The translations under genes were made by a program, and so were the position numbers. From CAIKBL01 sp964555355 (GTDB taxonomy: Bacteria > Pseudomonadota > Gammaproteobacteria > Ga0077536), in contig CAZKRY010000006.1 in assembly GCA_964555355.1 (NCBI GenBank), positions 124,001-188,000 on the forward strand: a stretch of DNA of 64,000 bases, read 5' to 3'. Under the pieces are notes generated by a model. The model did no database searches. It saw nothing but the letters and a program-made list of their open reading frames with translations, and was not told the DNA's origin. Position 1 is the first letter of the stretch. Each line of letters begins with the position of its first letter. This document shows positions 42,636-56,100 of the stretch, one piece after another.

Positions 42636-43802
42636 GTGCGCGCCATCGTTCTGTTATTAAGTCTCGCCGGATTCTCCGCGGTCGCCGTCATGCGTATGGT
42701 CGATCCGTTGTTGCCCGTGATCGCTTCAGAGTTCGGCATTACGCTCGGCCGCGCCAGCCTCATCATCACGGCGTATTCATTACCGTATGGAATTTTCGTT
42801 TTGCTGTATGGGCCGCTTGGTGATCGCATCGGCAAGCTCAAGGTGATTGTTGGATCGATGGCGGTATCGTCGGCTTGCATTGTCATGTGCGGGTTTGCGG
42901 AATCCGAGAAAAGCCTGGCGCTGTGGCGCTTCTTGACCGGACTATCCGGCGCGGCCGCGGTGCCGTTATCGCTTGCGTTCATCGGCGATGTAGTCGCAGT
43001 AAGCGAGCGCCAACGCGCACTCGCACGCTACATGAGCGGGGTCATCCTCGGCCAAATCATGGGCTCGGGACTCGGCGGCATCATCGCCGACCATACCGGG
43101 TGGCGCACACTTTTCTTGATATATGGTGGGATCTCCGCGGTGACGACGCTTGGGGTGTGGATGATTGCGCGCGGTCGCGTGATCCCGCAGGCGCCGGCGG
43201 CAAGCATGCGTGGTGCGCTCGCGCGTTACTCCGGCATCTTAGGCAATCCCGCTGGGCGCACGGTCATGGGCGCGGTGTTTGTCGAAGGCATGTTGCTGTT
43301 CGGCGGTACCGCGTTTTTAGGCGCGATGTTGCACGACGTTTATCGTTTGAGTCTGACCGGTGTCGGGTTGCTTTTGATGTGCGTGGGGCTCGGTAGCCTC
43401 ATCTATACCGGAAGTGTGAGCTGGCTCATTCGACGGATCGGGCAGCGGCGCATGATGGCGACCGGGGGCGCGCTGATGGCTGTCAGCTTTATCACGCTGA
43501 CACACCTGCCTCATGTGGGATTGGCGATCGCCATGCTGGCATTGCTTGGCTTTGCCGTTTATCTCATGCATAACACCTTACAAATGTTGGCGACTGAACT
43601 CGCACCCGAAGCGCGCGGCACGGCGGTGTCGCTGATGGCATTCATGTTGTTCGCGGGACAGGCGACCGGCGCGTTCGCGCTAGGCCACGGCATCGACGCG
43701 CTAGGTTACGCCGCTTGCTATGGGGTAATCGGCAGTTCCTTGCTGGTGCTTGGGATGTGGCTTTATCACGCGCGCGCACTACCGCACGCGCCTCGTCCTT
43801 AG
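42636..43802 (+). CDS. MFS transporter
   Basis: A 388-residue major facilitator with 12 hydrophobic helices. The signature loop between helices 2 and 3 is LYGPLGDRIGKLKV (about residues 57-70), matching GxLaDrxGrkxv; helix 4 begins WRFLTGLSGAAAVPLSLAFIGDVV and helix 5 has SGVILGQIMGSGLGGIIADHTGWR, the pattern of drug/proton antiporters of the YdhP/arabinose-efflux type. The start is a GTG without a strong ribosome site. Substrate unknown. No regulator is adjacent. Confidence 0.88.
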   Translation: MRAIVLLLSLAGFSAVAVMRMVDPLLPVIASEFGITLGRASLIITAYSLPYGIFVLLYGPLGDRIGKLKVIVGSMAVSSACIVMCGFAESEKSLALWRFLTGLSGAAAVPLSLAFIGDVVAVSERQRALARYMSGVILGQIMGSGLGGIIADHTGWRTLFLIYGGISAVTTLGVWMIARGRVIPQAPAASMRGALARYSGILGNPAGRTVMGAVFVEGMLLFGGTAFLGAMLHDVYRLSLTGVGLLLMCVGLGSLIYTGSVSWLIRRIGQRRMMATGGALMAVSFITLTHLPHVGLAIAMLALLGFAVYLMHNTLQMLATELAPEARGTAVSLMAFMLFAGQATGAFALGHGIDALGYAACYGVIGSSLLVLGMWLYHARALPHAPRP

Positions 43803-44115
43803 AGTCAGGCCATCAAGTCGTAATGCCCCGTTCGCGCGTCGCCCCTACGTCAAGGGAGTAATTCCCCAAGCTACCTGGGTGATCGTGTTCAACGCCGCCT
43901 TTCAGTCCCATCTCATCCTTTAGTCTCATAGCCCCTTGCCGGTTATCGCGATATCGTTATCAATAGGCGCTAACTGCCTGGTAAATCGGTAATTTTACCG
44001 GGTTGACGCATGGAGGGCCCAGGCTGAAATATCTAGGAAGGATTCTCGTCCTATAAGGACGAAGGCGCTTATTCGGTTAGACACAATTCAAACAATAGAG
44101 CACAGGCGGCCACTT
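43803..44115 (+). promoter_or_regulatory. upstream region of the giant surface-protein gene, with two palindromes
   Basis: This 313-base gap holds no gene. Two perfect dyads stand out: CGGTAA-TT-TTACCG (43987-44000) and TCGTCC-TATAA-GGACGA (44046-44062). A possible sigma-70 -35 box TTGACG (44003-44008) is followed 16 bases later by TGAAAT. The dyads flank this weak promoter and could be operator sites or, for the second, a leader hairpin. Confidence 0.35.
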
Positions 44116-47100
44116 ATGGCGAAAAACGGTCAGGTCCCACAACTTGTCGAGTCTCGCTGGACAAAGTTGTGGCGAGCATGGCGAAAGCGTGAAGCACAAT
44201 CCCAGTTGGAAAGGGAGCGCGGCACTCCGTATCCCGCATTCAAAAATCCCCTTCTTTTTGAACAACTTGAGCCTCGCGTGCTGCTGTCCGGTACGCCCTT
44301 GGCGGTGGTTGAAACGCCTACTATTCAAGGGCAAATCGATGCTCCTGGTGAAGTCGACGAATACGTCTTTACGGTCGAACAACCCATCCGGCTCGTCCTC
44401 GATTCGTTAACCAACGCCTCGCAAATAGAATGGTCGCTCGCGGGCCCGGGCGGGCAGCTGGTGGCACCGCGTGCGCTAAGCGCCACCGATTCGACCGATC
44501 GCGCGGATAACGTTGCCTTTAATTTGGGGGCTGGCGACTACAAACTCTCGATCGATGGCGTCAATGACGCCATCGGCGCCTACGCCTTCCGTGTGATCGA
44601 TTTGAACCGAGCGACCGCGCTTACGCCCGGCGTTCCGGTCAGCGGCCAGCTCAATCCGGCCAATGAAACACATGTTTTCAATTTCACGGCGCAAGCCGGT
44701 GAGACCTTTTTCTTCGACCGGAGCTTGAGCGAAGGTAATACCTATTGGCGCCTGCTGCGTCCCGATGGCACGCAGGAATTTGCGCCCACGCATATGGGGA
44801 CTGATCAGTCGCTAACGCTGCTTCAAAGCGGGCTCTATAGCCTGTTGATTGAAGGTCGGGCCGGTAGCGCTGGAACGGCGAACTACGCCTTTACCGCGCA
44901 TCGGGTCCAAGACATCCAACAGAATTTGGTGCTTGGACAAGGCGCGACGACGTCGCCGTGGACGCCTACCGCATTGGCGGGAGGACTGCGCTTAGATGGC
45001 GCCCATTGGCTGGAAGCGCCGCCTAGCGCGGCGCTCGATCTGCGGCGCGCCGTCACGATGGAAGCCTGGGTGACGGTCGAACGTTTCACCAATTCGTACA
45101 TGCCAATTTTCTACAAGGGTGCGAACGATGCATCGTTAGGTAGCGGCCGCACCTTTGCGTTGTTTGTTACCAACGGCGGTGATCTATTGTTGAGCACCGG
45201 CGATGGCGCTGAACAGCCGCTATTTAGCACCGGCGGGCTTATCAAAGCCGGTACGCCCACGCACGTTGCGGCGACTATCGATCGCAACGCGCAGGTTATG
45301 AAGTTGTTCGTCAATGGTGTAGAAGTCGCAAGCCAGAGCGTGCGCAATACGGACGCTGCGACCAACTCGCAGCCCTTGATGCTTGGCCGCACGCTTGAAC
45401 CGTTTAGTGGCTTTGGACTCTTCGCCGGCACGCTCGATGAGGTGCGGTTATGGAATGTCGCGAGAAGCGGCGCGGATATCGCAGCATCGCGCGCGACGGA
45501 ACTCACCGGCAACGAAGCAGGGTTGGTTCTGAACTACCGGCTTAACGAAACCAACGGCAGTATTGCCTCCAATGCGGTGAGCGGTGCGGCCGCGGCGAAT
45601 CTGCACAGTATGTTCGAACCACTCTCCGGCGTGGTCGAAGGCCGGATCAACGTACCGGGGCAGCGCGTCAATTACACGCTCGAAATCACCCAGACCACCC
45701 GCTTCTTATTCGATGCGCTATCGAATCTCGATTTCACTTGGTCGTTAAGTGGGCCGCGCGGTGTGCTGGTCAACGCGCGCAGTTTTCAAGCAAGCGATGG
45801 AAATAGCCGGCAAGGACTCGTTGGTTATCACGCCGATCCCGCGCATGGCGAACGGATGGTCCATGAACTCATTCCAGGGACTTACACGCTAACCATCGAT
45901 GCGCCGAACGATAGCGTCGGAAATTTTGCGTTTCGCCTGTTGGAACTCACGGCCAATACCGGGACTGCCATTACCGCCGGCAACGTGGTGAACGGCGCGT
46001 TGAACCCTGGCTCCAGCACACAGATATTCCGCTTTAATGCGGCCGCGGGTGATCGTTTTATCTTTGACCGACTCAGCGCGAGTGCGTCTAATCTTTGGTG
46101 GCGGTTGATTGCGCCGACCGGTGAGCAAATCTTCAGTAATAGTTTTAGCACTTCTTCAACTGAACCCACGCTGGCGCAAGGCGGCACCTATTTCCTGGTT
46201 GTGGATGGGCCGGTGGGTGCGCTAAACCCTACCGACTTTAGCTTTCAACTCATCAACCGCGGCAACACCGTCAACGAACGACTCGTTGCCTTGGACGACG
46301 AATTCACTGGGCCCACCTTGGGTTCCAACTGGGCTCTGGGTGCGGCCGGCATTATCGGCACGCTCGATCCAAGGCCGCAAAGCTTCCAAACGCTTGATGG
46401 TGCCAGCGTCGTCCGCCTCACTGGCACCCTCTCGGAAGTGAATAACGGTGGGTTCTTGACAACCTCTGGCAACGTTTCCGCACAGGGTTTTGAGTTTGAA
46501 CTGCGCTTCAATTCGCTGGTGCAGTCGGCGGCCACCAGTGTGGACGAGTTCATCGGTATTACTGTCATCGATGTGGTCGATCCCAGCCGGAGCATGTGGC
46601 TCGCGCTATTTAGCGATACCAATGGTGGTAACCGACAGATACACACGGGATCTGTAAATCTCGGCGGCGCCTCCGGTCGGGGGCTTGGTTTCGGATTTAC
46701 GGATAACACCTGGTATCGATTGAGAGCGGAAGCCGCCGTCAACGGCACCATCCGCATGAGCGTCCTGAGTGATGCCGGGGTGGTGTTGCATACGCTTGAC
46801 ATGGGAGTCACTACGGATGTCTTTAAGAACGGTTTCAGGATTGGCGTCTATCAATGGAAGTCCATGTTCGTGGGGCCGACCAAGGTCGATGTCGCCATCG
46901 ATTACGCCAAACTCACCACCATTCCTTATGCGCCGGTGCAGCTTTCGTTTGACCAAGAAGTAACCGGTAATCGCACGGCTGCCGCGCAGCGCGATTTTTA
47001 CACCGTGACCATCGCGCAAGACACGCTGGTCATGCTGGATACCCGCGATAATCACAACCAATTGAATTGGACGCTGAGTGATGCGCGTGGCGTCGTCGGC

Positions 47101-50100
47101 GCGGGCCGCTGGTTCGATTACCCAGCGGTGCCACTCAAGGCCGGGACGTACACGTTACGCATCGATGGCGCCGCGCTCGGCAATTACGGTTTTAAGTTGA
47201 TTGACCTTGGTGCTGCTACCGCTTTGACGCCGGGCGAAGAGCGTACCGGCACCATAATTCCTGCCACTAGTTTCGCGACGTATAAGTTCGACGCGACGCA
47301 GGGCGAGCGGTTTTTCTTCAACGCGCTTCAGCAAACCGGCCAAATGGAATGGCGCCTGTTTAGCCCATCGGGAAAAACCTTCTGGTCCACTTCATCACTG
47401 GTTGATCAAGAATCGGTATTAAACGAAACCGGCACATGGGTGCTCGTTATCGGTGGTTGGAATGATCAAACCCAACCCGGGAGTTTTCGATTCAATGTGG
47501 CGCGTCATGTGGATACCGTCACGGATATCACACTTGGGCAATCTTACGGCACCGCGCCGCGTTGGGTGCCGGGCTCGCCGGTTCTAGGCGGTAATGGTCT
47601 AGCCTTCGATGCGTTGCGCCAGATTGTGGTGCCGCCCGCACCTGCGCTCAATTTGACGGATGACGTGACGGTCGAGACGTGGCTCAAAGTCGAACGCTTT
47701 TCCAATACCTGGTCACCCATTGTATTGAAGGGAACTGAAGCCGGCCTGCGCTCATATTCGTTATGGGTCAATGCACAAGGCTACGTGTGGTGGGGAACCA
47801 CCGATCCTACTTTCCGCTCCGTGCAATCGCCGGTGGGTTCGTTGCAGCTTGGGCGTTGGACCCATGTCGCCGCCACCATGGAGAGAAACAACGGCACGCT
47901 TAAATTGCGGCTTTATCTCGATGGCGTGCTCGCGAGTTCAGTCGATTTAAATTCCACGCCGGTCGTTGGTCCTGATTTACCCAATGCGCCGCTATTAATC
48001 GGTATGCCGGATGATCCTTTGAGCGAAACCGATCATCTCGACGCCGTGCTAGACGAACTCCGCGTTTGGAATGTCGCGCGCACGCAAAGCGACATCAATG
48101 CGACCAAAGACCAAACGGTTGCCGCGAACGCAACAGGTCTCGTGCTACGTCTCGCGCTTGATGAGACGGCCAGCACGGTCGTCACCGACAGCGGACCGCT
48201 TGCCTTAAACGGCACGGTCCACCATGTCATGGACGATGCGCCGGGGGCGATCAGCGGCGTACTCGACCCCGCTGGAGACACGGATCGTTATCGTTTCACG
48301 TTAACCCAGCCGACGCGCGTTGCGATCGATTCGCTCATGAACGCGTATTTCGCGGTGACCTGGACCTTGTCGAATGGGCCGCAGGTAATCGCGAGCCGGA
48401 ATTTGATTAACACCGATTCGAGCAATGGCTTTTCGGTGTTAAAGCTGGCGGCTGGGACCTACACGCTCAGCTTTGATGCGAATGGCGACAGCCGTGGTCC
48501 GTATGGATTACGGATTTTGAATCTAGACACCGCGACTCCGCTTTCCTTCGGCGTTGCCCAGGACGGTGAACTCAATCCAGGCAGCGAAACACAGCTGTAT
48601 CGATTCGATGCAACCGCCGGGCAGCGGTTCTTCTTCGATGGACGCGTCAACGAAAACGCGAGCGGACGTTATCGGTTATTGAATCCGCTGGGCGATCAGG
48701 TCTGGGAAACCGGCTTTCAATCGGTGGTTGATGCCTTTGCGGTCCCCATGGCCGGGACCTACACGCTGCTAGTCGAAGGGCAGCGTCAGCGCACGGCGTT
48801 TGCCGATACGTTTCGCTTCACGCTCCACGCGCTGAGCGAGCCCGTGGCCGATGTCACCTTGGGTTCCAACCACGGGGCGACCTTAACCGAACGCCTACTA
48901 CCCGGCGCCCTCGGTAATTCGCTGTTATTGCCGCGGCTTGAGCTCGCGCATGGCGCGCAAACCAATCTAAATGGCGATCTCACCTTCGAAGCATGGATAA
49001 ACCCCGCGGAGTTCATCAACACGTGGATGCCGATTGTTTACAAGGGGAATGCCGATGATCAGCGCACGTTCTCCGTTTGGCTGAACAGCAACGGGTCAAT
49101 TTACGCGGATGGTCGGATCGGGAACGATTTCCAACAATTGCAGACCATCGGCGGTTTAGTACCACTCAACCAATGGACGCATGTAGCGGCGGTGTACGAT
49201 CGCACGGCAGGGCGCGCTCGTATTTATGTCAACGGTGTTGAAGCCGCGAATCGCAATATCTCGACTTCGTCAACGCCGGAAATCACCGATCCTTTGCGCA
49301 TTGGCACGACCTCGCTGCTGCGCAGTGACTTCAGTAACTTCTTCGGCCAGATCGATGAAGTACGCCTATGGTCCAAAGCGCGCACGGCCGCCGAAATCGC
49401 CGCCGATAGAAACCTCGCCCTCACCGGTACCGAAAACGGTCTCAAGGTTTATTTACCGTTTGAAACCGCCACCGCCACGCAAACCACCAACCTTGCCGCG
49501 CCAGCGGTGCCGGGCGTCGATAACGGCTATTTCGCCAATGCGCCGGGGAGTTGGGTCGGCAAAATTGCGCAACCGGGTGAAACGCGAACTTATCGTTTCA
49601 ATCTAGCCGCGCGTGGCTTAGTCGCCATCGATAGCTTAAGTGCGTTTAACGGCACGTGGCGTTTGCAAGGGCCAGGCGGTTTTGACCGCGGCGCGAGTTT
49701 TAATAGTACGGATGCCCAACACGGCTTTAGCGTTTTTGAACTCAAAGCCGGCGCTTATACGTTGACCGTGGACGGTAATAGCACCACGGTATCGCCGTTT
49801 GCCATCCGGTTACTTGAGTTATCCCAAGCGCCGCTTTTGGTCACCGATACTGTCATCGATACGGCGTTAACGCCGTCTAGTTCGACGCGCGCGTATCGCG
49901 TGAATGGCCAAGCCGGCGAGCGTTTCTATTTCGATGCGCAGACCGTGGCACTCGATCTAGGTCGCATGCGCATGGTGAGCGCGACCGGGGTTGACATATG
50001 GAACGGCACACTAAGCGCCGATCGCGAATTCACGCTACCCACAAGCGGCGACTATTGGCTGCTGCTTGAAGGGCAGCGCGGCTTCGATCTCGACCGCAAT

Positions 50101-53100
50101 CCACTCAAGTTTTCGCTGCGGCGAGTGGTTGATCAGCAGCTTCCTGCGAGCTTCGGTCCAACGCAAACGCTCGATGTTCAAGGCAGTATCACCGCCGCGG
50201 GGCAGCGCGCGATCTATACCTTCGAAGTGACTGCCGAGCGATCGGTGGTGTTCGATTCGCTTGCCGATGTCAATTTTACGTGGAGCTTGGATCACCAACA
50301 GCGCGGCGCGCTCGTCACGCAGCGGAGTTTCCAGGGTAGCGATAGTCATGATCGAACCGGGTTCAATGGCTTTGGGTTGAATTTCGACGACGCGAATCGC
50401 GTGGTCTACACCCTAACGCCCGGAACCTACACGCTCACGGTCGATGCACCGAATGATGCCGTCGGTAATTTCGCCTTTCGTTTAATCGATTTAGCCGCCG
50501 CGACGTCGATCAACCTGGGCAGTGTGGTCAACGCCACGCTAACGCCCGGCAATAGCTCGCAGGCGTTTAAGTTCAACGTGCCGGCGGGCGAGCGCTTGTT
50601 TTTCGATCAGCTTTCCGCCGCGAACGCTGACACCCTCTGGCGCTTAATCGGCCCCACCGGCGAGCAACTTTTTGCGCAGAGTTTCACGACTGACGGTGCC
50701 GAACGCACGCTCTTGCAAGCCGGCACCTATACGCTGCTCTTCGAAGGGCGGCGTTACGCGACGCAGCCGAACAATGTCAGTTTTCAAGTTTTGTCGCGCG
50801 GCAACACCTTGAGCGAGCGGGTCGCGAGTTTTAGCGATCACTTCGATGGCCCGACCTTAAACGCGACCTGGCAAGCCGGCGGTCTTCCAACCACCGTACC
50901 GTTCCGGGGCGCGCCGACCACCAGCTTCGAAACCCTGGATGGGGTATCGGTGCTGCGCATGAAGAATACCTATACTGGTTATACCGGCGTTGCCATGCAA
51001 ACCGGCGTTAATGTTATTGGCGCGGGCCTCACGCATGAGGTGCGCTTCAATACCTTGACGCAAGCGGCCGGCGTAGCGACCGGTGAATTGATTGGCCTCA
51101 GTCTGCGCGATCCCGCTGATCCCGGCATTTGGATCGCGACCGCCCTCCGTAGCAATGCGAGTGGCGCGGGTCGTGAATTAGCGATCGATGGCCGTGGTTT
51201 CGGCGGGGCCGGCTTTCAGAGCACCGGGATCGCGTTCGCGGATAACACTTGGTATCGGCTGAAACTGGAAGCAACGCCCACGGGCAATTTCCGCGCGGTG
51301 TTGAGTAGTGATGCGGGTGTTGAGCTTGCCGCGATCACATTCAGCGCCACCGGCGAGACTTTCGCGAACGGTGCGCGGGCCGTGATCTATCAAACGAATC
51401 CCTTCGGCACCACCAATACCGACGTCGCGATCGATGTCGCCTCGTTCACTGCCGTACCACGCGTTGAAACACCGATGACCCTTGGGCAATTCGTCACCGG
51501 CAATCGCACCACCTTGCAGCAGAGTGATTTTTATACCTTCACCGTGCCGCAAGACACCTTGGTGGTGATGGATACACGCGAGAACCATCCCAATTTCAAT
51601 TGGGCGATTAGCGACGCGCGCGGAACCTTGGTGTCAGGCAGTTGGTTTGACTGGCCAATCGTGCCACTCAAAGCTGGGACGTACACCATGCGCATCGGGG
51701 GAGGCGTGACGGGCGCTTACCAATTCCGATTAGTTGACTTCAATACCGCGGAAAATTTGACGCTGGGTACCGCCAAGTCAGGCACCATCGATCCGGGTTT
51801 CAGCGCCGCCATGCACAGTTTCACGGCTACGCGCGGCGAACGTTTTTTCTTCGATATTCAACAATTCAATGCTAACGCCGTGGCCTGGCGGTTGGTCAGT
51901 CCCACCGGGCGAATCGTGTTCGAAGAGTTCTCATTTTTATCCGATCGCGAACTCACCCTCGATCAGTCTGGCACGTGGACCGTGCTCTTCGGCGGTTTCA
52001 ATAACGTCTCGGCGCCGCAGAACTATCGCTTCGCGGTCCACAAGCTCACCGATAGCGTCGTGCCGATAACGCTCGGCGCGCGGGTTGACGGCAATATCGC
52101 GACTGCCGGGCAACGCATCCAACACAGCTTTACGCTCGGCCAGCGTACGCAGGTGTTGATGGATGTGCTGTCGAACACGTCATTGAATTGGTCGTTAACG
52201 GGTCCACTGGGTGTTGTTGTCGGGCGCGATGCCGAGAATCGGATTGGATTTTTGGGCGATACACGTAACTTGCTCAGTAGCGATTCGAGTGATGCCACCG
52301 CGCCTAATCCGCTCCTAGATCTCGCGGCGGGCAACTACACGCTTACCATCGATGCGGACGGCGAACAGACCGGCGCGTATGCGTTCCGGTTGCTTGATGT
52401 TGCCGCCGCGATACCACTGACACTCGGCAGCGCGTTAACCAGCACCCTCAATCCCGGTAACGAAACCGATCTTTATCGCTTCGAAGCGCAGGCCGGCGCA
52501 CGTTTTTATTTCGACGCGCAGCAGTTTGCGAATACCAATGTGCGTTGGCGTTTGTTTGGCCCGCTCGGTAACGCACTGTGGGTACAGGACTTCGCTGCCG
52601 ACCAACCGGTGACGGTATTGCCGGAGACGGGCACTTACACGCTTGCGATCGAAGGCCGCCGCGGTAACGCGGCAGTCAACGATTATCGCTTCTTGGTGCA
52701 ACCGCTGCCGGTGGTCGCACCCGTGCGCCTGACCTCGCTAGAAGCGAGCCCCGCGCCCGATCTGGTGCCGGCGAACCTCACGGTGGAAGGCGAGAACGGC
52801 ACCATCGAAGCAGGAGGCGTCGTCACGATACGTTGGAATGATCGTAACGAAGGCGTGCTGCCGACAACCGGGAGCTGGCGCGACCGGCTGGTCGTCACGC
52901 GGGCCGATGACAATACCGTATTGGCGAGCGTGATTTTGCCTTATGACGCCGCAAACGGCGCACTCGCGCCTGGCGCGCAAGTCGCGCGTTTACTCTCGCT
53001 CACGCTGCCCACGGGTTTACTCGGCGCCGGGCAACTGCGTTTTACGGTGACCTTGGATATCGACAACGCGGTGGTGGAAGAGAACGTCACGCGTAGCGCG

Positions 53101-56100
53101 GAAAGTAACAATGCCGCGAGCGTGGTCGTGACTTCCACCTTGCCCACCGCGGCGGACTTGATTCCGCAACAGATCACCGTGTCGCCCACCGCGGGTTGGC
53201 AGCTCGGTGACAACGTGACCGTCAATTGGCGGACGGCAAACACTGGCAATCGGACGGCGAGCGGGGCGTGGCGCGAAACCTTGGTGGTGCGCAATGTCAC
53301 GCTGAACCAAGTCGTGGCAACCAAAGTGATCGATCACGATGGTAGTGCGCTAGTAGCCAATAGCGATATCCAACGCAGCACGAGCATCGTGTGGCCGGGC
53401 GGCAATTTAAACGATGGCGTTTTTAGTTTCGCGGTGACGGTCGACAGCGACAATAACGTGACCGAGCTCAACCCAGCCGAAACCGGGGAAAGCAATAACA
53501 CCGCAACCGTGACCGTCAATTCGGCGCCGGATTTGAAGGTCAGTGGACTCGCGTTAGACCCCGGTGCACTGGTATCGGGTGGAACCGTCACCGTGCGCTG
53601 GAACACGTTGAACGACGGCACATCGCGCGTGCGCAACGGATTTAGCGAGCGAGTCACCGTCGTCAACAGCCAAACCAATCAAACAATCGTCAATAGCAGT
53701 GTGCTGTATGACGCGGTCAATTCGGGCGTCATCAATCCGGGGGCAAGCCGCCCGCGCGAATTCACTTTCAATTTGCCGGATGGGAGCGCAGGCACCGGCA
53801 ATTTTATCGTCACCGTGACCACCGATAACCTCGGTGAAGTGCTGGAAGCGAATAGCGCCAATAACGCCGAATCGAATAACAGCGCGTCGCTCAATTTCAA
53901 CGCGACGCTCTCGGCGTACGCCAACCTTAAAGTCAGTGCGCCTGTCGTCGTGGGTTTGAATGGGTCCGCACGCGGGGGCGACACCGTCGTGGTGCAATGG
54001 ACGGTGAGCAATATCGGTGGCGCGACGGCCACCGGACCTTGGGTTGATCGGCTGGTGTTATCGGGCGACACCAACTTCGGTGGCGCGGACGATCGTGCAT
54101 CAATCGATATCACGCGCACGCAGTCGTTATTGCCGGGGCAGGAGTACACGGCTAGCGCGCAAATCACACTGCCGCTTCAGTTCGATGGCACGCTGAACTT
54201 GATTGCACGAACGGATGCCCTGAATGCGGTGCTTGAACCGGACACTCGCGCGGATAACACCTCCGCCGCGACGCCGGTGACAATCGCCGCGCCGTTTACT
54301 GACTTTAATGTTGAGGTGGTCACCGCGCCGAGCGCGGCGTTATCCGGCACGGCGATCGAGATCGCGTGGCGCGTACGTAACGTAGGCGATGCCCCGGCGA
54401 CCGGTAGTTGGCGCGACCGTGTGGTGTTATCACAAGACCTGAACTTCGATGCCAACGACATAGTGCTCGGTACGGTAAATCGCAGCGGGCCGATCGAGCC
54501 GCAGGGCACCTATACCGTCAAGCAGAACTTCGACTTGCCTGTCGATCTCACCGGCAACTGGCGCGTGCTGGTGCGTACCGATCTCGACGCCTCTGTTTTT
54601 GAAGGTGGCCGTACCGGAAACAATACCGGCACAGCGGGCCAGGCGTTGGTCATCTCTCCCGCGCCGGCGGCTAATTTAGTCGCGAGCGCGGTGCTGCCGG
54701 AAACCCCCACGGCCTTGGCGGGTGGCGCGGTCAATGTCACCTGGAAAGTGAGGAACGAAGGCGAAGCGCCGGCGGTTGGCGCGTGGGTAGACTTTGTTTA
54801 TTTCTCGAGTACCGGCGATCTCAACGGCGCCGTGTTACTGAAGACCGTCGCACGCAATACCCCACTCGCGGTCGGCGAAGAATATACGGGTGCCGCGCAG
54901 GTGACCTTGCCGGCTGCGGCCGACACCACCACCGGAAAAATTATTGTCGTCAGCGATGCGCAGAGTCAGCTCTACGAAGCGCAACGTGAAAACGATAACA
55001 CCGCGAGCGGGGCACTCAATTTGCGCCATGTTGATTTGCGCGCGAATACGGTTGATGTGACGGCCACCGCGCAATCCGGAAGCAACATTCAGGTCAAGCT
55101 GAATGTCACCAATAACGGGACGGCGACACTGACTGGCCAGTGGCAAGATCGCGTGTACCTATCGCGTGACGCGGTGTTGAGCCAAGACGATCGTTTGCTT
55201 GGCGAACGCAATGTCGACCGTATGCTCGCCGTGCAAGAGAGCTACCAAAGCGAATTTGACGTGACCCTGCCGCTCGATGCGGAAGGACCCTGGTTTGTGT
55301 TGGGCGTATCCGATGCCGCGAACACGGTGCTCGAAGTCGGCTTTGAGAATAACAATCTCGCGTCCAAACCGATTGAAATAACACTTGCGCCTTACGCCGA
55401 TCTGGCTGCCCACATCGATGAGGCGCCGACGCAGGTCATCAGCGATCCCGCGCGTATCACCGTGAAATGGACGGTCACGAACCTCGGTACCGGCGCTGGG
55501 GTTACGTCGCAATGGTTTGATGCGGTGGTGGTGTCCAAGAACGCCATCATCGGCGATGGTGATGACCGAATTCTCGAGCGCTTTGCCCGTGAGGGCTCGC
55601 TCGCCAAAGACGCGAGTTACACCCGCACGGAAACAGTGCTCGCGCCCGCCGGCGCTAATGAACGTTACCACTTGTTTGTGGTGACGGATGTCGACGGCGC
55701 GGTGTTTGAGAACGGCAGTGAGACCAACAATGCGGATGCCGCCGACCACAGCATCGATGTGTTATCGACGCCGTATGCCGATCTCAAGGTAAGCAATGTC
55801 GATGTACTGCCGACCGCCCAATCAGGACAGCCAATTACGGTGAGTTGGCGAGTGCGGAACGACGGGATAGGTCGCACCAACATCGCTGAGTGGAACGATG
55901 TCATCGTGGTAGCGACAAACCCCGATGGCAGCGGTGAAGTCGCGCGAACGCTCGTTAACCACATCGGTATCTTGGAAGCGGGCGGGTTCTACGACCGCAG
56001 CGCGACGATAACGCTTCCGAATGCGTTATCGGGGCACGTTTATGTGCGCGTAACTTCCAGCGGACCGTTTGAGTTCCTGTTCAATAACGCGGAGAACACG

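Noticed and set aside
53554..54167. Minus-strand open frames of 110-196 codons throughout 44.4-63 kb (for example 53679-54167, 55159-55749, 58639-59124)
   Set aside because: All lie opposite the continuous giant frame and show no domain features; the plus-strand frame translates to LamG, PPC and CARDB modules.
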